DNA from: JANRLL01 sp033762715
GTDB lineage: Bacteria > Pseudomonadota > Alphaproteobacteria > Rickettsiales > SXRF01
Direction of reading: 5' to 3'
NCBI GenBank assembly: GCA_033762715.1
Contig: JANRLL010000008.1
Span: forward strand, 1-64,000
Length of the DNA: 64,000 nucleotides
The notes beneath the pieces were generated by a model. That model did not search any database. It saw only the letters and a program-made list of their open reading frames with translations, and had not been told where the DNA came from. How positions within the stretch are numbered: the first letter of the stretch is position 1; the number at the start of each line of letters is the position of its first letter. The position numbers were made by a program, and so were the translations under genes. Shown piece by piece: positions 42,949 through 51,820 of the stretch.

Positions 42949-44328
42949 GTGGCACCCGGCAGAAAAGATATTGATGTTGAGGCGGTAAAAGTCATCGCTA
43001 AAGAGGCGGGCGATGCCATTATGGTTGAGCTTGGCAAGCTCAGTGCACTTGGATCAAAAGAGGCTATCGACGAAGCAGTGTTGCATAAGGGCGATGATTC
43101 GCCAGTGACGCAGGCCGATAAAAAAGCCAATGAGATTATCAAAAAAGGTCTCAAGACACTCACCACGCCGCCCATCACTATTTTATCCGAAGAAGACACG
43201 GAAGAAGAGCGCTTAGCGGCGTTGAAAAAGGCAACCTATTGGACGGTCGATCCGCTGGATGGCACGCGTACGGCGATTGATTATGCAAAAGGCCATAAGG
43301 ATTATGACGGGTTTGGCGTGCATATCGCGCTGATTGAAAGCGGTGTGCCCACTTTGGGCGTGGTGTATTTTCCCGCCAATGACAGTTACTATTTCACCGG
43401 CAATGACGGCAAAGCTTATCAAGAAATTGATGGTAAGCAGACACGCCTGCAACCACATACGGATGCATCGCCTGCCCAATTAGCCGTGGCGTTGCCCTAC
43501 AAAGAAAGCCAACGTCCCCTTACGATTGCAGGCAAAATTCCTTCGGTGGTGCCTATCGTGGGTGGCGGGCGGATTATTTCGGTGGCCAAGGGTGAGGGCG
43601 ATCATAAACGCGTAGATGCAGCGTATCTGAATAAAGGATTTAATTTTTGGGACGTCGCTGCTGCGCATGCGGTGTTGCGTGCTGCTGGTGGCGAGCTGGT
43701 GACGGTGACGCCAGGCGCGCATGCGGATCTGCAAAAAGGTGAGCTGCTGCGTTATAACCGAAATTATGGCATAGCAGGTAAGATACCCCCGTGCGTCGCG
43801 GCGCACAGCAAATTGCTGGCAGGGCTAGGTGCGCAGGCCATTACCGAGCATCGCCGTGAAGAAGTCAACCACAGCTTAAACGTGATTGCCGATCAGATTT
43901 TTCCGGTGGATGATCAAAAACTCAAAGATCGCTTTATTGAGCATATATTAGGTGACGAACCAATGCCCGATTGGGAGGCGTTCAAACCGTTCCTGAAATC
44001 AGGCCTAAAACCCATGGATCTCGATATTATTCGTGATGTAGTGCAGGCGTCCAATATTGCAGTTGGCCGTCAGCAAGCGGTGGATGGTGCGGTGAAGGAT
44101 AAAGTCTATAAAGACATACCGCTGCCAACCGATCCGATTGCGATTCGCTATCGCAGCACCAACTACAGACCCTATGAGCTGCATATTGATTTGGTATTGC
44201 CACTTCGCGCTATGATGGATGTAGCTGAAGGCAAGGAACTCACCTATGAGCGCGCCTTTACCGAACTCGATGAAAGCGTGGTGAAACTACCGCGCTATAA
44301 ACGCGTCGAAGGATTTGCCGTCGGCTAA
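42949..44328 (+). CDS. Inositol-monophosphatase/CysQ-like protein with an extra C-terminal region
   Basis: The first 270 residues form an IMPase-fold phosphatase: the metal-site ILSEED (about 84-89), TVDPLDGTRTAID (about 99-111) and NFWDVAAAHAVLRAAGG (about 231-247). These keep the acidic metal ligands, so hydrolysis of a phosphomonoester such as PAP or inositol phosphate is plausible. Residues 300-459 are not part of the usual family (about 260-270 aa) and match nothing I know. GTG start at 42949, 2 nt after the upstream gene. Its TAA overlaps the uvrA stop by 4 bp. Confidence 0.8.
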   Translation: MAPGRKDIDVEAVKVIAKEAGDAIMVELGKLSALGSKEAIDEAVLHKGDDSPVTQADKKANEIIKKGLKTLTTPPITILSEEDTEEERLAALKKATYWTVDPLDGTRTAIDYAKGHKDYDGFGVHIALIESGVPTLGVVYFPANDSYYFTGNDGKAYQEIDGKQTRLQPHTDASPAQLAVALPYKESQRPLTIAGKIPSVVPIVGGGRIISVAKGEGDHKRVDAAYLNKGFNFWDVAAAHAVLRAAGGELVTVTPGAHADLQKGELLRYNRNYGIAGKIPPCVAAHSKLLAGLGAQAITEHRREEVNHSLNVIADQIFPVDDQKLKDRFIEHILGDEPMPDWEAFKPFLKSGLKPMDLDIIRDVVQASNIAVGRQQAVDGAVKDKVYKDIPLPTDPIAIRYRSTNYRPYELHIDLVLPLRAMMDVAEGKELTYERAFTELDESVVKLPRYKRVEGFAVG

Positions 44329-47171
44329 GCTGCTTTCTTGCCCTTTTTCAGCAAGGGTTTTAAGAACTCACCCGTGACACTGTCTTTGACTTTGATAACG
44401 TCTTCCGGCGTGCCACTGGCTACGATCTTTCCACCTTTATTGCCACCACCTGGACCGATATCGATAATCCAATCTGCGGTTTTGATTACATCCAGGTTAT
44501 GCTCGATCACTAGCACCGTATTGCCTGCATCTACCAGCTTATGCAGCACGGCAAGCAGTTTGCGAATATCATCACTATGCAGGCCTGTGGTAGGTTCATC
44601 CAGAATGTAGAGTGTCCGGCCCGTAGCGCGTTTGGAGAGTTCTTTTGCCAATTTGATACGCTGCGCTTCACCGCCTGATAAGGTGGTAGCAGATTGGCCA
44701 ATGGTAATATAGCCAAGCCCCACTTCCTGAAGCGCGATCAATTTTTCGCGAATACTGGGTTGCGCTGTGAAAAAGCCGGCACCTTCATCCACCGTCATAT
44801 GCAGCACGTCGGCAATGGATTTATCTTTGTATTTTACATCCAGCGTTTCACGGTTATAGCGCTGGCCATGGCACACATCGCATTTTACATAGACGTCGGG
44901 TAAGAAATGCATCTCAATTTTAATCAGACCATCACCTTGGCAGGCTTCGCAACGGCCGCCCTTGACGTTGAAAGAGAAACGACCGGCTTGGTAACCGCGC
45001 GCTTTTGCATCGGGCAGTGCTGCAAACCAATCACGAATCGGCGTGAAGGCACCGGTGTAAGTTGCGGGGTTCGAACGTGGCGTGCGGCCAATCGGCGACT
45101 GGTCGATTTCAATGATTTTGTCGATATATTCAAGGCCAGCGATCTTATCGTGAGGCGCAGGAATATCACGGGCTTGGTGCATACGCTTAGCAATAGCTTT
45201 GTAGAGTGTTTCAATAACCAAGGTAGATTTACCGCCACCGGATACGCCAGTGACACAACAAAACGTGCCAAGCGGTATGTCGGTGCTGACATTTTGCAAA
45301 TTATTGCCACGTGCGCCGCTAATAGTAATTTTTCGGCCGCGCTGAATGGGACGACGTTCACTTGGCACTTCAATCGATTTAGCGCCGCTCAAATATTGCC
45401 CGGTAAGACTTTTCTTGTTTTTCATTACTTCAGCGCAGGTACCTTGTGCCACGATATGACCACCGTGAATACCAGCGCCTGGGCCCATATCCACCAGATA
45501 ATCGGATACACGCATGGTTTCTTCATCATGCTCTACTACAATCACGGTATTGCCCAGATCACGCAGATGCTGCAGCGTATGGAGCAAGCGTTGGTTGTCG
45601 CATTGATGTAAGCCAATCGATGGTTCATCGAGTACATAGAGCACACCAGACAAGCCTGAGCCAATTTGTGATGCCAGGCGAATACGTTGTGATTCACCGC
45701 CTGAAAGGGTTCCTGATTCACGTGATAGCGTTAAATAATCCAGGCCGACATTGAGCAAGAATTGCAAGCGCTCACAAATTTCTTTGAAAATCTTACTTGC
45801 GATTTGTTGATGTTTTTTAGAGAGTTTCTTCTCCACTGTTGCAAACCATTGATGCGCTTTTTCAATGGTGAATTGCGTCACATCGCCGATATGCAAATTC
45901 TGAATTTTAACGCATAGCGCTTCTTCCTTTAACCGATGACCGCCACAGGCGTTGCAGTTATGTTCATTTTGGAATTTACCTAACTCTTCGCGCATCCATT
46001 CACTATCCGTTTCCAGAAAGCGGCGTTGCAAGCTGGGGATCACACCCTCATACGGTTTGTTGCTGGTATAGTGGCGTGGGCCGTCGCTATAGTTGATGCT
46101 GATAGATTCTTCGCCTGAGCCATAGAGGACAATATCTTGAATCTTCTTAGGCAACTCAGCAAAGGGGGTGGTCAGCGAAAACTTGTAGTGATGCGACAAG
46201 CCTTCGAGGGTTTGGATATAATATTTAAGTTGAGTGTTGGCCCAAGGCGCAATGGCTTTATTGGCAAGCGATAGATGCTTATCGGGCACGACCAGATCGG
46301 GATCAAAAAACATCTCCATGCCAAGCCCGTCACATGCGGGGCAGGCGCCATAGGGGCTATTGAAGGAGAAGAGGCGTGGTTCGATTTCCGACAACGTAAA
46401 TCCGCTGACTGGGCAGGCAAATTTGGACGAAAAGGTAATGGGCTCGCCGCCAATCACATCGGCAACGACCAAGCCTTCGCTTAGTCCCAGCGCGGTCTCA
46501 ATGGAATCGGCCAAGCGATTGCCGAGATCTTTCTTCACCACAATGCGATCAACCACCACTTCAATGGTATGTTTTTTGTTTTTGTCGATGGTAGGCAATT
46601 CATTGATCTCATGCATCTTGCCGTCGATCTTAAGGCGCTCGAAACCTTTCTTTTTAAGCTCGGCGATTTCCTTTTTATATTCACCCTTGTGACCACGAAC
46701 CATCGGTGCCAGCAAATTAAGTTTGGTGCCTTCTGGTAGTTCCAGAATGCGATCAACCATCTGCGATATGGTTTGGCTCTCAATAGGAAGACCGGTTGCC
46801 GGTGAGTAAGGAATACCAATACGTGCATAGAGCAGACGCAAGTAATCATAAATTTCGGTAACGGTGCCCACCGTTGAGCGCGGGTTGCGTGAGGTGGTTT
46901 TTTGATCAATTGCAATTGCAGGCGACAGGCCGGAGATGGATTCGACATCAGGCTTATCTTGAATATTCAAGAATTGGCGGGCGTACGACGAAAGGCTTTC
47001 CACATAGCGGCGTTGGCCTTCGGCATAGATGGTATCAAAGGCAAGGGATGATTTGCCGGAACCGGAAGGGCCGGTGATAACAATTAGTTGGTTGCGTGGG
47101 AGATCAACATCAATGTTTTTTAAATTATGCTCTTTAGCGCCACGTATGCAGATATGGGTATTTTGGTCCAT
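44325..47171 (-). CDS. uvrA: Excinuclease ABC subunit UvrA
   Basis: Damage-recognition ATPase of nucleotide excision repair. The 948-aa protein has both ABC modules: Walker A GPSGSGKSS (34-42) and GVSGGGKST in the second half, the signature segments GTLSGGESQRIRLA and TTLSGGEAQRIKLA, and zinc-finger cysteines (CPACDGLG, CNACGGHRL, CEACQGDG, CDVCHGQR). Length is normal. Divergent from ssb, a conserved arrangement; no clear SOS box of the alphaproteobacterial type is seen between them. Confidence 0.98.
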   Translation of the reverse strand: MDQNTHICIRGAKEHNLKNIDVDLPRNQLIVITGPSGSGKSSLAFDTIYAEGQRRYVESLSSYARQFLNIQDKPDVESISGLSPAIAIDQKTTSRNPRSTVGTVTEIYDYLRLLYARIGIPYSPATGLPIESQTISQMVDRILELPEGTKLNLLAPMVRGHKGEYKKEIAELKKKGFERLKIDGKMHEINELPTIDKNKKHTIEVVVDRIVVKKDLGNRLADSIETALGLSEGLVVADVIGGEPITFSSKFACPVSGFTLSEIEPRLFSFNSPYGACPACDGLGMEMFFDPDLVVPDKHLSLANKAIAPWANTQLKYYIQTLEGLSHHYKFSLTTPFAELPKKIQDIVLYGSGEESISINYSDGPRHYTSNKPYEGVIPSLQRRFLETDSEWMREELGKFQNEHNCNACGGHRLKEEALCVKIQNLHIGDVTQFTIEKAHQWFATVEKKLSKKHQQIASKIFKEICERLQFLLNVGLDYLTLSRESGTLSGGESQRIRLASQIGSGLSGVLYVLDEPSIGLHQCDNQRLLHTLQHLRDLGNTVIVVEHDEETMRVSDYLVDMGPGAGIHGGHIVAQGTCAEVMKNKKSLTGQYLSGAKSIEVPSERRPIQRGRKITISGARGNNLQNVSTDIPLGTFCCVTGVSGGGKSTLVIETLYKAIAKRMHQARDIPAPHDKIAGLEYIDKIIEIDQSPIGRTPRSNPATYTGAFTPIRDWFAALPDAKARGYQAGRFSFNVKGGRCEACQGDGLIKIEMHFLPDVYVKCDVCHGQRYNRETLDVKYKDKSIADVLHMTVDEGAGFFTAQPSIREKLIALQEVGLGYITIGQSATTLSGGEAQRIKLAKELSKRATGRTLYILDEPTTGLHSDDIRKLLAVLHKLVDAGNTVLVIEHNLDVIKTADWIIDIGPGGGNKGGKIVASGTPEDVIKVKDSVTGEFLKPLLKKGKKAA

Positions 47172-47280
47172 TGTATTGGGATCCTAAAAAAGTGAAACGC
47201 GGATTATAACGATTTTTGCTGGCCTAGCACCAGTTTTATGTTTATATGAGCTTCTTGACATCATTTTTGAAGGGGAATTT

Positions 47281-47760
47281 ATGGCTGGTAGTGTAAATAA
47301 AGTGATTTTAGTGGGCAATCTCGGCCGTGATCCCGAAATCCGCAGCACCCAAGATGGTAAAGAAATTGCAACCCTGGCGCTGGCGACCTCTGAAAGCTGG
47401 AAAGACCGCAACTCTGGCGAACGTAAAGAGAAAACCGAATGGCACCGCGTCGTTGTCTTCAACGAAGGCTTGGTGAATGTAATCAAAAACTACGTTAAAA
47501 AAGGCGCTAAGCTCTATATCGAGGGCTCGCTGCAGACTCGTAAATGGACCGATAAAGACGGCCAAGAAAAATACTCTACCGAAGTTGTATTACAGAACTT
47601 CAATGGCCAGCTTACCATGCTCGATGGCCGTAAAGACGGTGCTAGCAGCGCTGGCGGCTATGATAGTGGCGCTGGGTATGACCAATCGCAAAGCGGCGGC
47701 AGTTATGGCGGCAATAAAGCGCCATCGGCTGAATTACTCGACGACGAAATCCCATTCTAG
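47281..47760 (+). CDS. ssb: Single-stranded DNA-binding protein
   Basis: A 159-aa SSB with an OB fold at residues 1-112 (MAGSVNKVILVGNLGRDPEI, TEWHRVVVF, KKGAKLYIEGSLQTRKW), a Gly/Ser/Asp/Gln-rich linker and the acidic protein-interaction tip DDEIPF at the C-terminus. GAAGGGGAA precedes the ATG. Divergent from uvrA across 109 bp. Confidence 0.98.
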   Translation: MAGSVNKVILVGNLGRDPEIRSTQDGKEIATLALATSESWKDRNSGERKEKTEWHRVVVFNEGLVNVIKNYVKKGAKLYIEGSLQTRKWTDKDGQEKYSTEVVLQNFNGQLTMLDGRKDGASSAGGYDSGAGYDQSQSGGSYGGNKAPSAELLDDEIPF

Positions 47761-47879
47761 CATTTTTCATTTAGTTTAGGCACTCGCATCGTTATCCTGC
47801 GGGCTCGCCGTGCATATGACAAAGCGTGGCTTGAAGCGATTCTTCGCCATGATTAGATCTTTTTATAAAGTTATAATAA

Positions 47880-48566
47880 TTAGTCCCGAGGAAGTTGGCG
47901 GCGTTTGCGGTCAGGGCGAACTTTGCGCTTCTGTTTGAAGTCCGTCATGCGGCGCACAATATAATCATTGATCAGATTGCCCATTTCCTCTTCGCAGCCA
48001 CGATAATAATGGTCAGCGCCTTGAATTACCTGATATTCCACCTGTGATCCCAGTTTGCTAGCAAGTTTACTGACTAACTCTTCATTGACCACGTCATCCT
48101 TATCACCTTGCGTTACCAATCCGGCAGACGGGCATGGAGAGAGGAATGAGAAATCATAGAGATTAGCTGGTGGTGATACGGATACGAATCCTTCGATTTC
48201 GGGACGGCGCATCAAAAGCTGCATCGAAATCCAAGCACCAAATGAAAAGCCCGCGACCCAACAGGTGGATGCATCCGGATTTTGCGTTTGCAGCCAATCC
48301 AGTGCGGTCGCTGCATCGGTCAACTCGCCTACACCTTCATCATATTTGCCTTGTGACTTACCAACGCCACGGAAATTGAAGCGCAATACCGAGAAACCAT
48401 TTTGTGCAAAGATATGGTACAGCCGGTAAACCAGCTTGTTGTTCATGGTGCCGCCATAGAGCGGGTGAGGGTGTAGCACCATCACAATGGGTGCACCTTT
48501 TTGTTCGCTTTGATGATAACGGCCTTCGAGGCGGCCTTCTGATCCACTAATAATGATTTCGGGCAT
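47880..48566 (-). CDS. Alpha/beta hydrolase
   Basis: A 228-aa protein with the oxyanion-hole motif LHPHPLYGGTMNN (about residues 31-43), FNFRGVGKSQGKYDEG, the nucleophile elbow GFSFGAW (Ser at about 108) and a C-terminal GADHYYRG with the catalytic histidine. This pattern is common to a conserved alphaproteobacterial hydrolase group of unknown substrate. The tail is strongly basic (KQKRKVRPDRKRRQ). Single gene, divergent from cysE. Confidence 0.87.
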   Translation of the reverse strand: MPEIIISGSEGRLEGRYHQSEQKGAPIVMVLHPHPLYGGTMNNKLVYRLYHIFAQNGFSVLRFNFRGVGKSQGKYDEGVGELTDAATALDWLQTQNPDASTCWVAGFSFGAWISMQLLMRRPEIEGFVSVSPPANLYDFSFLSPCPSAGLVTQGDKDDVVNEELVSKLASKLGSQVEYQVIQGADHYYRGCEEEMGNLINDYIVRRMTDFKQKRKVRPDRKRRQLPRD

Positions 48567-48669
48567 ATGTCCTTGTGGGTTTTTGTTTGCCTGACGCCTG
48601 GGCTTGTAATAACCTGTGCGCCAGTATGGTTATTTCGTAAGAGCGTAGTTATATTGAATGTGATAGGTG

Positions 48670-49368
48670 ATGTTCAAGAAAATAGTGAATGAAATTGATT
48701 CTGTCTTTGCCCGCGACCCAGCCGCCCGTTCGCGGCTAGAGGTATTATTATGCTATCCAGGGTTGCATGCTGTTCTATTTTATAGACTTTCTAATAAGTT
48801 GTGGCGAAACAACTGGCGGCTCTCCGGCCGGTTGCTTTCTTACTTCGCTCGGATCATTACCGGCATTGAAATCCACCCAGGGGCTAAAATCGGCAGGCGA
48901 TTCTTCATCGATCATGGCATGGGGGTGGTTATTGGTGAGACCGCAAGCGTCGGTGATGATGTCACGATTTACCATGACGTGACCTTAGGTGGCACCTCGC
49001 TGAAGAAAGGTGAAATACGCCATCCGCAGGTGGGTAATAATGTGATTATTGGCGCCGGTGCTCAGCTTTTGGGGCCTATTGCTATAGGAGATGGCGCCCG
49101 TGTGGGTAGCAATGCAGTAGTGGTGCGCGATGTGGCGCCAGATGAAACAGTGGTTGGTGTGCCAGCCCATCCGGTAAGTGCTAAAAAGCACCATAAGCAT
49201 GAAGGATTTGATGCCTATGCCATGCCTGAAGATGAAGATGCGGACCCGCTGCTTACCAAATTGCGCTTGCTCGAACAACATATCGATACGCTGCAGCGCC
49301 GTGTGACAGAACTGGAAGCCGATGAAATGTCTTTGCTGGGAACGGCAAAAAAATGGGAGGGCAAATGA
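48670..49368 (+). CDS. cysE: Serine O-acetyltransferase
   Basis: Makes O-acetylserine, the carbon skeleton for cysteine. The roughly 232-aa protein has the CysE N-terminal helical part (ARSRLEVLLCYPGLHAVLFY) and the hexapeptide left-handed helix (GAKIGRRFFIDHGMGVVIGE, then VTIYHDVTLGG with the catalytic His-Asp pair). A C-terminal coiled segment (LRLLEQHIDTLQRRVTELEA) is extra. Start at ATG 48670; GTG 48667 is also in frame. The stop overlaps iscR, linking cysteine supply to Fe-S assembly. Confidence 0.94.
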   Translation: MFKKIVNEIDSVFARDPAARSRLEVLLCYPGLHAVLFYRLSNKLWRNNWRLSGRLLSYFARIITGIEIHPGAKIGRRFFIDHGMGVVIGETASVGDDVTIYHDVTLGGTSLKKGEIRHPQVGNNVIIGAGAQLLGPIAIGDGARVGSNAVVVRDVAPDETVVGVPAHPVSAKKHHKHEGFDAYAMPEDEDADPLLTKLRLLEQHIDTLQRRVTELEADEMSLLGTAKKWEGK

Positions 49369-49781
49369 TCCTCGGAACTAAAGCCAGATATGCGGTGATG
49401 GCAATGGTGGATCTCGCCGGACGCCCCGATGAAAAGCCGGTGACGCTCGCTGATATTGCCGCAGCGCAGGAAATCACCGTGCCGTATCTGGAACAAATTT
49501 TCAGCAAGCTCAAGCATAAAGGCTTGGTGCGTGCCGTGCGTGGACCGGGTGGCGGCTATGTGCTCACCAAGAGGGCGCAAGAAATCCGTGTGTCGGATAT
49601 TATCGATGCCGTCGAAGAATCCATGCAAATGACACGCTGTGATAAGCATACAGCGGGTGGTTGCATGGCAACTAATAAAACACGCTGCATGACCCATGAT
49701 CTGTGGGATGGGCTGGAGCGCCAGATCCATAGCTATTTAACCTCAGTCAGTTTGGCGGATGTGAGAGAGCGGCGGGTGTAA
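49365..49781 (+). CDS. iscR: Rrf2-family Fe-S regulator IscR
   Basis: A 138-aa Rrf2 repressor. The winged HTH is at residues 1-65 (MILGTKARYAVMAMVDLAG, ITVPYLEQIFSKLKHKGLV, VRGPGGGYVL). The [2Fe-2S] ligands are present as Cys92, Cys100, Cys108 and His111, with the two Cys-Cys gaps two residues longer than in E. coli IscR. The start at 49365 follows GGGAGG and overlaps the cysE stop. The isc operon it presumably controls starts 4 kb away, beyond a cassette array and icd. Confidence 0.92.
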   Translation: MILGTKARYAVMAMVDLAGRPDEKPVTLADIAAAQEITVPYLEQIFSKLKHKGLVRAVRGPGGGYVLTKRAQEIRVSDIIDAVEESMQMTRCDKHTAGGCMATNKTRCMTHDLWDGLERQIHSYLTSVSLADVRERRV

Positions 49782-49792
49782 ATAACCCTATA

Positions 49793-49826
49793 AAAAAATT
49801 GCCCCAGCTGCTTTCGCAGCGGGGGC
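49793..49826 (-). terminator. Rho-independent terminator of the prepilin-like gene
   Basis: GCCCCAGCTGC (49801-49811) and GCAGCGGGGGC (49816-49826) pair with one mismatch around TTTC. On the minus strand the stem is followed by a T-rich run (49793-49800). It differs from the 3' modules of the other three cassettes. Confidence 0.7.
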
Positions 49827-49850
49827 GGTTTCGTTTATTCCGTCTTGACG

Positions 49851-50189
49851 TTATTTCGTTGATTCCGGTAGCGGAGCGTCGTCTTTGAGCGCTTCCTCCA
49901 CCCGAACCTTCAGGCCGTTAGGCAGGTTGTTGAGCGGTGTGTTTTCCACTTCTTTTTCCAACCAACCCTTGACATAGCGCTGTGTTTCCGGTGTATCGGC
50001 TTGCTCTTCCATCTGGACGAGCAGCTCGATCTTTTCCGTTGGACGGTTGGCAGCGATAGCCTTTTTTCCCCATCCACCAAACAGAAAGCCGGCGGCGCAT
50101 GTGATGATACTCGCTACGAAGAGTATCATTAGGATGACAATGATCAGCTCGATCAGGGTAAAGCCCTTGTGATGCTGGTTGATCTTCAT
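49851..50189 (-). CDS. Prepilin-like protein (type IV pilin signal), cassette 1
   Basis: A 112-aa protein with a canonical class III signal: MKINQHHKG, then FTLIELIIVILMILFVASII, with Gly9 before the cleavage site, Phe10 and Glu14 (+5). After the hydrophobic helix the protein is polar and helical (TEKIELLVQMEEQ, KGWLEKEVENTP) without the disulfide loop of major pilins. It would be processed by PilD-type peptidase and held in the inner membrane or a pseudopilus. No other pilus or type II secretion gene is in the window. It has leader copy 1 and its own terminator. Confidence 0.75.
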   Translation of the reverse strand: MKINQHHKGFTLIELIIVILMILFVASIITCAAGFLFGGWGKKAIAANRPTEKIELLVQMEEQADTPETQRYVKGWLEKEVENTPLNNLPNGLKVRVEEALKDDAPLPESTK

Positions 50190-50316
50190 GTGCGTGACCT
50201 TTCAGGTCAAATACAGCCCTCCATACGGAGCGGCTCAGACTGCGAGTTGCCGTGCAACTGAAGTTTACTGATGTCGCGGTTCCTTTCCAAGAAGGCAACG
50301 GGTGTAAACTAGCAAC
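50190..50316 (-). promoter_or_regulatory. Structured 5' leader, copy 1 (with -10 box at 50323-50328)
   Basis: A 127-nt leader from the conserved 5' end GTTGCTAGTTTACAC to the start codon. Elements on the minus strand in order: AGTTTAC able to pair with a later GTAAACT; hairpin AGTTGC-ACG-GCAACT; hairpin CTCC-GTAT-GGAG; and hairpin GACCT-GAA-AGGTC (50196-50208), whose loop and 3' arm contain the AAAGG ribosome site. TATAGT lies 6 nt upstream of the presumed transcription start. Confidence 0.75.
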
Positions 50317-50390
50317 GGTAAAACTATAGCCTGATGTTATTAAAAATAACAGCTTAAATATTTTTATTAACTGTTTATGGGGGGCTAAAT

Positions 50391-50444
50391 GAAAACTGCT
50401 CTGCCACGGTGAAGTGGCAGAGCAGAAATGGCTTCCGAAGAAGC
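50391..50444 (-). terminator. Cassette 3' module behind the 50448 gene
   Basis: Directly after the stop codon: a 5-bp hairpin with a C(UUCG)G tetraloop on the minus strand (50431-50444), then a perfect 12-bp stem CTGCTCTGCCAC with a 6-nt loop (50396-50425) followed by TTTTC. The same module recurs at 50971-51024 and, with covarying bases, at 51821-51876. Confidence 0.85.
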
Positions 50445-50447
50445 GGT

Positions 50448-50756
50448 TTATCTCCTTTTCAGAGCGTAGATTATGTCCTCGTCTTCGACGAGGCCAATTT
50501 TCTGGTTCATCTCGTCCAGCACCTTGAGTGCTTCGACGTTATTCTCCTTGATGAGCTGGCGGATATAGTCCTCCAACTCGCCGACAGCCTTATTCCTGCC
50601 TGCCTTGTAGCCCCGATAGTACTCTTCCTCGAAGGCTTCTTCTTCCTGGATTTTGCGTTGGCGGTTGGACCACAAGCGGTAGCCGGCGATCGCCACGATC
50701 AAAATCAGGCCGATAGAGAATACCCAGCACACGAGACTTTGGATGAAGTCAAACAT
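50448..50756 (-). CDS. Small single-helix membrane protein, cassette 2
   Basis: A 102-aa protein with one N-terminal transmembrane helix (LVCWVFSIGLILIVAIAGYR, about residues 8-27), then a basic patch and a strongly charged helical domain (QEEEAFEEEYYRGYKAGRNK, IRQLIKENNVEALKVLDEMN). No family recognised. It has leader copy 2 and the conserved 3' module. Its codons look GC-richer than those of neighbouring housekeeping genes. Confidence 0.7.
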   Translation of the reverse strand: MFDFIQSLVCWVFSIGLILIVAIAGYRLWSNRQRKIQEEEAFEEEYYRGYKAGRNKAVGELEDYIRQLIKENNVEALKVLDEMNQKIGLVEDEDIIYALKRR

Positions 50757-50887
50757 ATTACGAGACCCTTTCTTGGGTCGATATAGAGCCTCTCATACGA
50801 GACAGCTCAGACTGCGAGTTGCTGTGCAACTAACGTTTACTGGTGCTGCGGTTCCTTTCAGAGCGCAAGCGAGTGTAAACTAGCAAC
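50757..50887 (-). promoter_or_regulatory. Structured 5' leader, copy 2 (with -10 box at 50894-50899)
   Basis: A 131-nt copy, the most diverged. The Shine-Dalgarno hairpin here is GACCC-AAGAAA-GGGTC (50764-50779) instead of GACCT-GAA-AGGTC, and the GTAT-loop hairpin reads CTC-GTAT-GAG; both keep pairing while changing sequence. The AGTTGC/GCAACT hairpin and the 5' GTTGCTAGTTTACAC are identical. TATAGT lies 6 nt upstream; GTGACT 16 nt before it could be the -35 box. Confidence 0.75.
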
Positions 50888-50970
50888 CAGGTTACTATAG
50901 CATGATATGTGAAAAAGTCACTTTAATTATTTATAATTATTAACTTTTATAAGAAGAGGCGGGTACAAAA

Positions 50971-51024
50971 GAAAACTGCTCTGCCACGGTGAAGTGGCAG
51001 AGCAGAAATGGCTTCCGAAGAAGC
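50971..51024 (-). terminator. Cassette 3' module behind the 51031 gene
   Basis: Same arrangement and almost the same sequence as 50391-50444: UUCG-type hairpin at 51011-51024 and 12-bp terminator stem at 50976-51005, followed by TTTTC on the minus strand. Confidence 0.85.
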
Positions 51025-51030
51025 GGTTAG

Positions 51031-51597
51031 TTACTGCTTGAAGCTGGCATCTTCAGCGACTGTGCCCTTGTTGGACCAGTCGAGAATCTGCTCGCTTGCC
51101 GGCAGTTGGTACGGGAAAACGCTGATATTCGCCTCGATGTAGACGGGCGTTATGCGTTTCGTTTCCGGGTTACGCAGCAACACCCACGTAGCCTGCGAGC
51201 TTGAGGGCATGAACAGGCCGTTCGGCTCCGGCTGAGGCAGCGTCGACGTTCCGGTGAGGTTCGGGTTGATCGCACGCTCTGGGTTTGTGTACTGCACGGA
51301 ATACGGGATCCCGTATCCGACAGACGGCCCCAGATACGCGAGCTTACCCGAATTTCCCAACTCCATGTAGGTGTAAGTCAGGATTTCCCGGTCGCGCAGT
51401 TCAAGCAACTGCTTGCTGAACCGGCGTTCGGTGAAGTTGGTGATGCCGGGCATCCCCACCTTCATCTGCGCGTCAGCGGCCAGTTGCTCGGTTTGCCGCG
51501 CCTGCTTGGTGTCCGTAGACTGCATATCCTCGCATCCAGCGAGGGCGAGGACGGCGATGAGCAGAACGGCGAACATTGCGAGTTTGCTGTGCTTCAT
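51031..51597 (-). CDS. Putative lipoprotein, cassette 3
   Basis: A 188-aa precursor with a lipoprotein signal (VLLIAVLALAGC, lipid-modified Cys22), followed by a Gln/Thr-rich linker and a conserved-looking domain: GMPGITNFTERRFSKQLLEL, DREILTYTYMELGNSGKLAY, GYGIPYSVQYTNPERA. From memory, lipoproteins of this type are annotated in phage and plasmid settings as well as in chromosomes, with no known function; I cannot verify that here. It has leader copy 3 and the conserved 3' module. Confidence 0.78.
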   Translation of the reverse strand: MKHSKLAMFAVLLIAVLALAGCEDMQSTDTKQARQTEQLAADAQMKVGMPGITNFTERRFSKQLLELRDREILTYTYMELGNSGKLAYLGPSVGYGIPYSVQYTNPERAINPNLTGTSTLPQPEPNGLFMPSSSQATWVLLRNPETKRITPVYIEANISVFPYQLPASEQILDWSNKGTVAEDASFKQ

Positions 51598-51744
51598 AGT
51601 AGTTGTGACCTTTCAGGTCAGAAATGCAGCTCTCACTAAGGAGTAGCTGATACTGCGGTACTACGTACTGCGAGTTGCTGTGCAACTGAAGTTTACTGAT
51701 GTCGCGATTCCTTTCCAAGAAGGCAACGGGTGTAAACTAGCAAC
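51598..51744 (-). promoter_or_regulatory. Structured 5' leader, copy 3 (with -10 box at 51751-51756)
   Basis: A 147-nt copy, nearly identical to copy 4. It shares the GACCT-GAA-AGGTC hairpin (51607-51619) with copies 1 and 4, but the middle hairpin is replaced by a longer one (CAGCT-ACT-CCTT-AGT-GAG-AGCTG on the minus strand) plus a GTAC-rich insert. TATAGT lies 6 nt upstream of GTTGCTAG. Confidence 0.75.
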
Positions 51745-51820
51745 AGAAGCACTATAGCATAATGCTATTCAAATGACAGCTTAATTATTTATTTTTGTTA
51801 ACTATTGTGATGGCTACAAA

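Noticed and set aside
47172..47280. SOS box between uvrA and ssb
   Set aside because: I found no GTTC-N7-GTTC or GAAC-N7-GAAC pattern in this 109-bp region.
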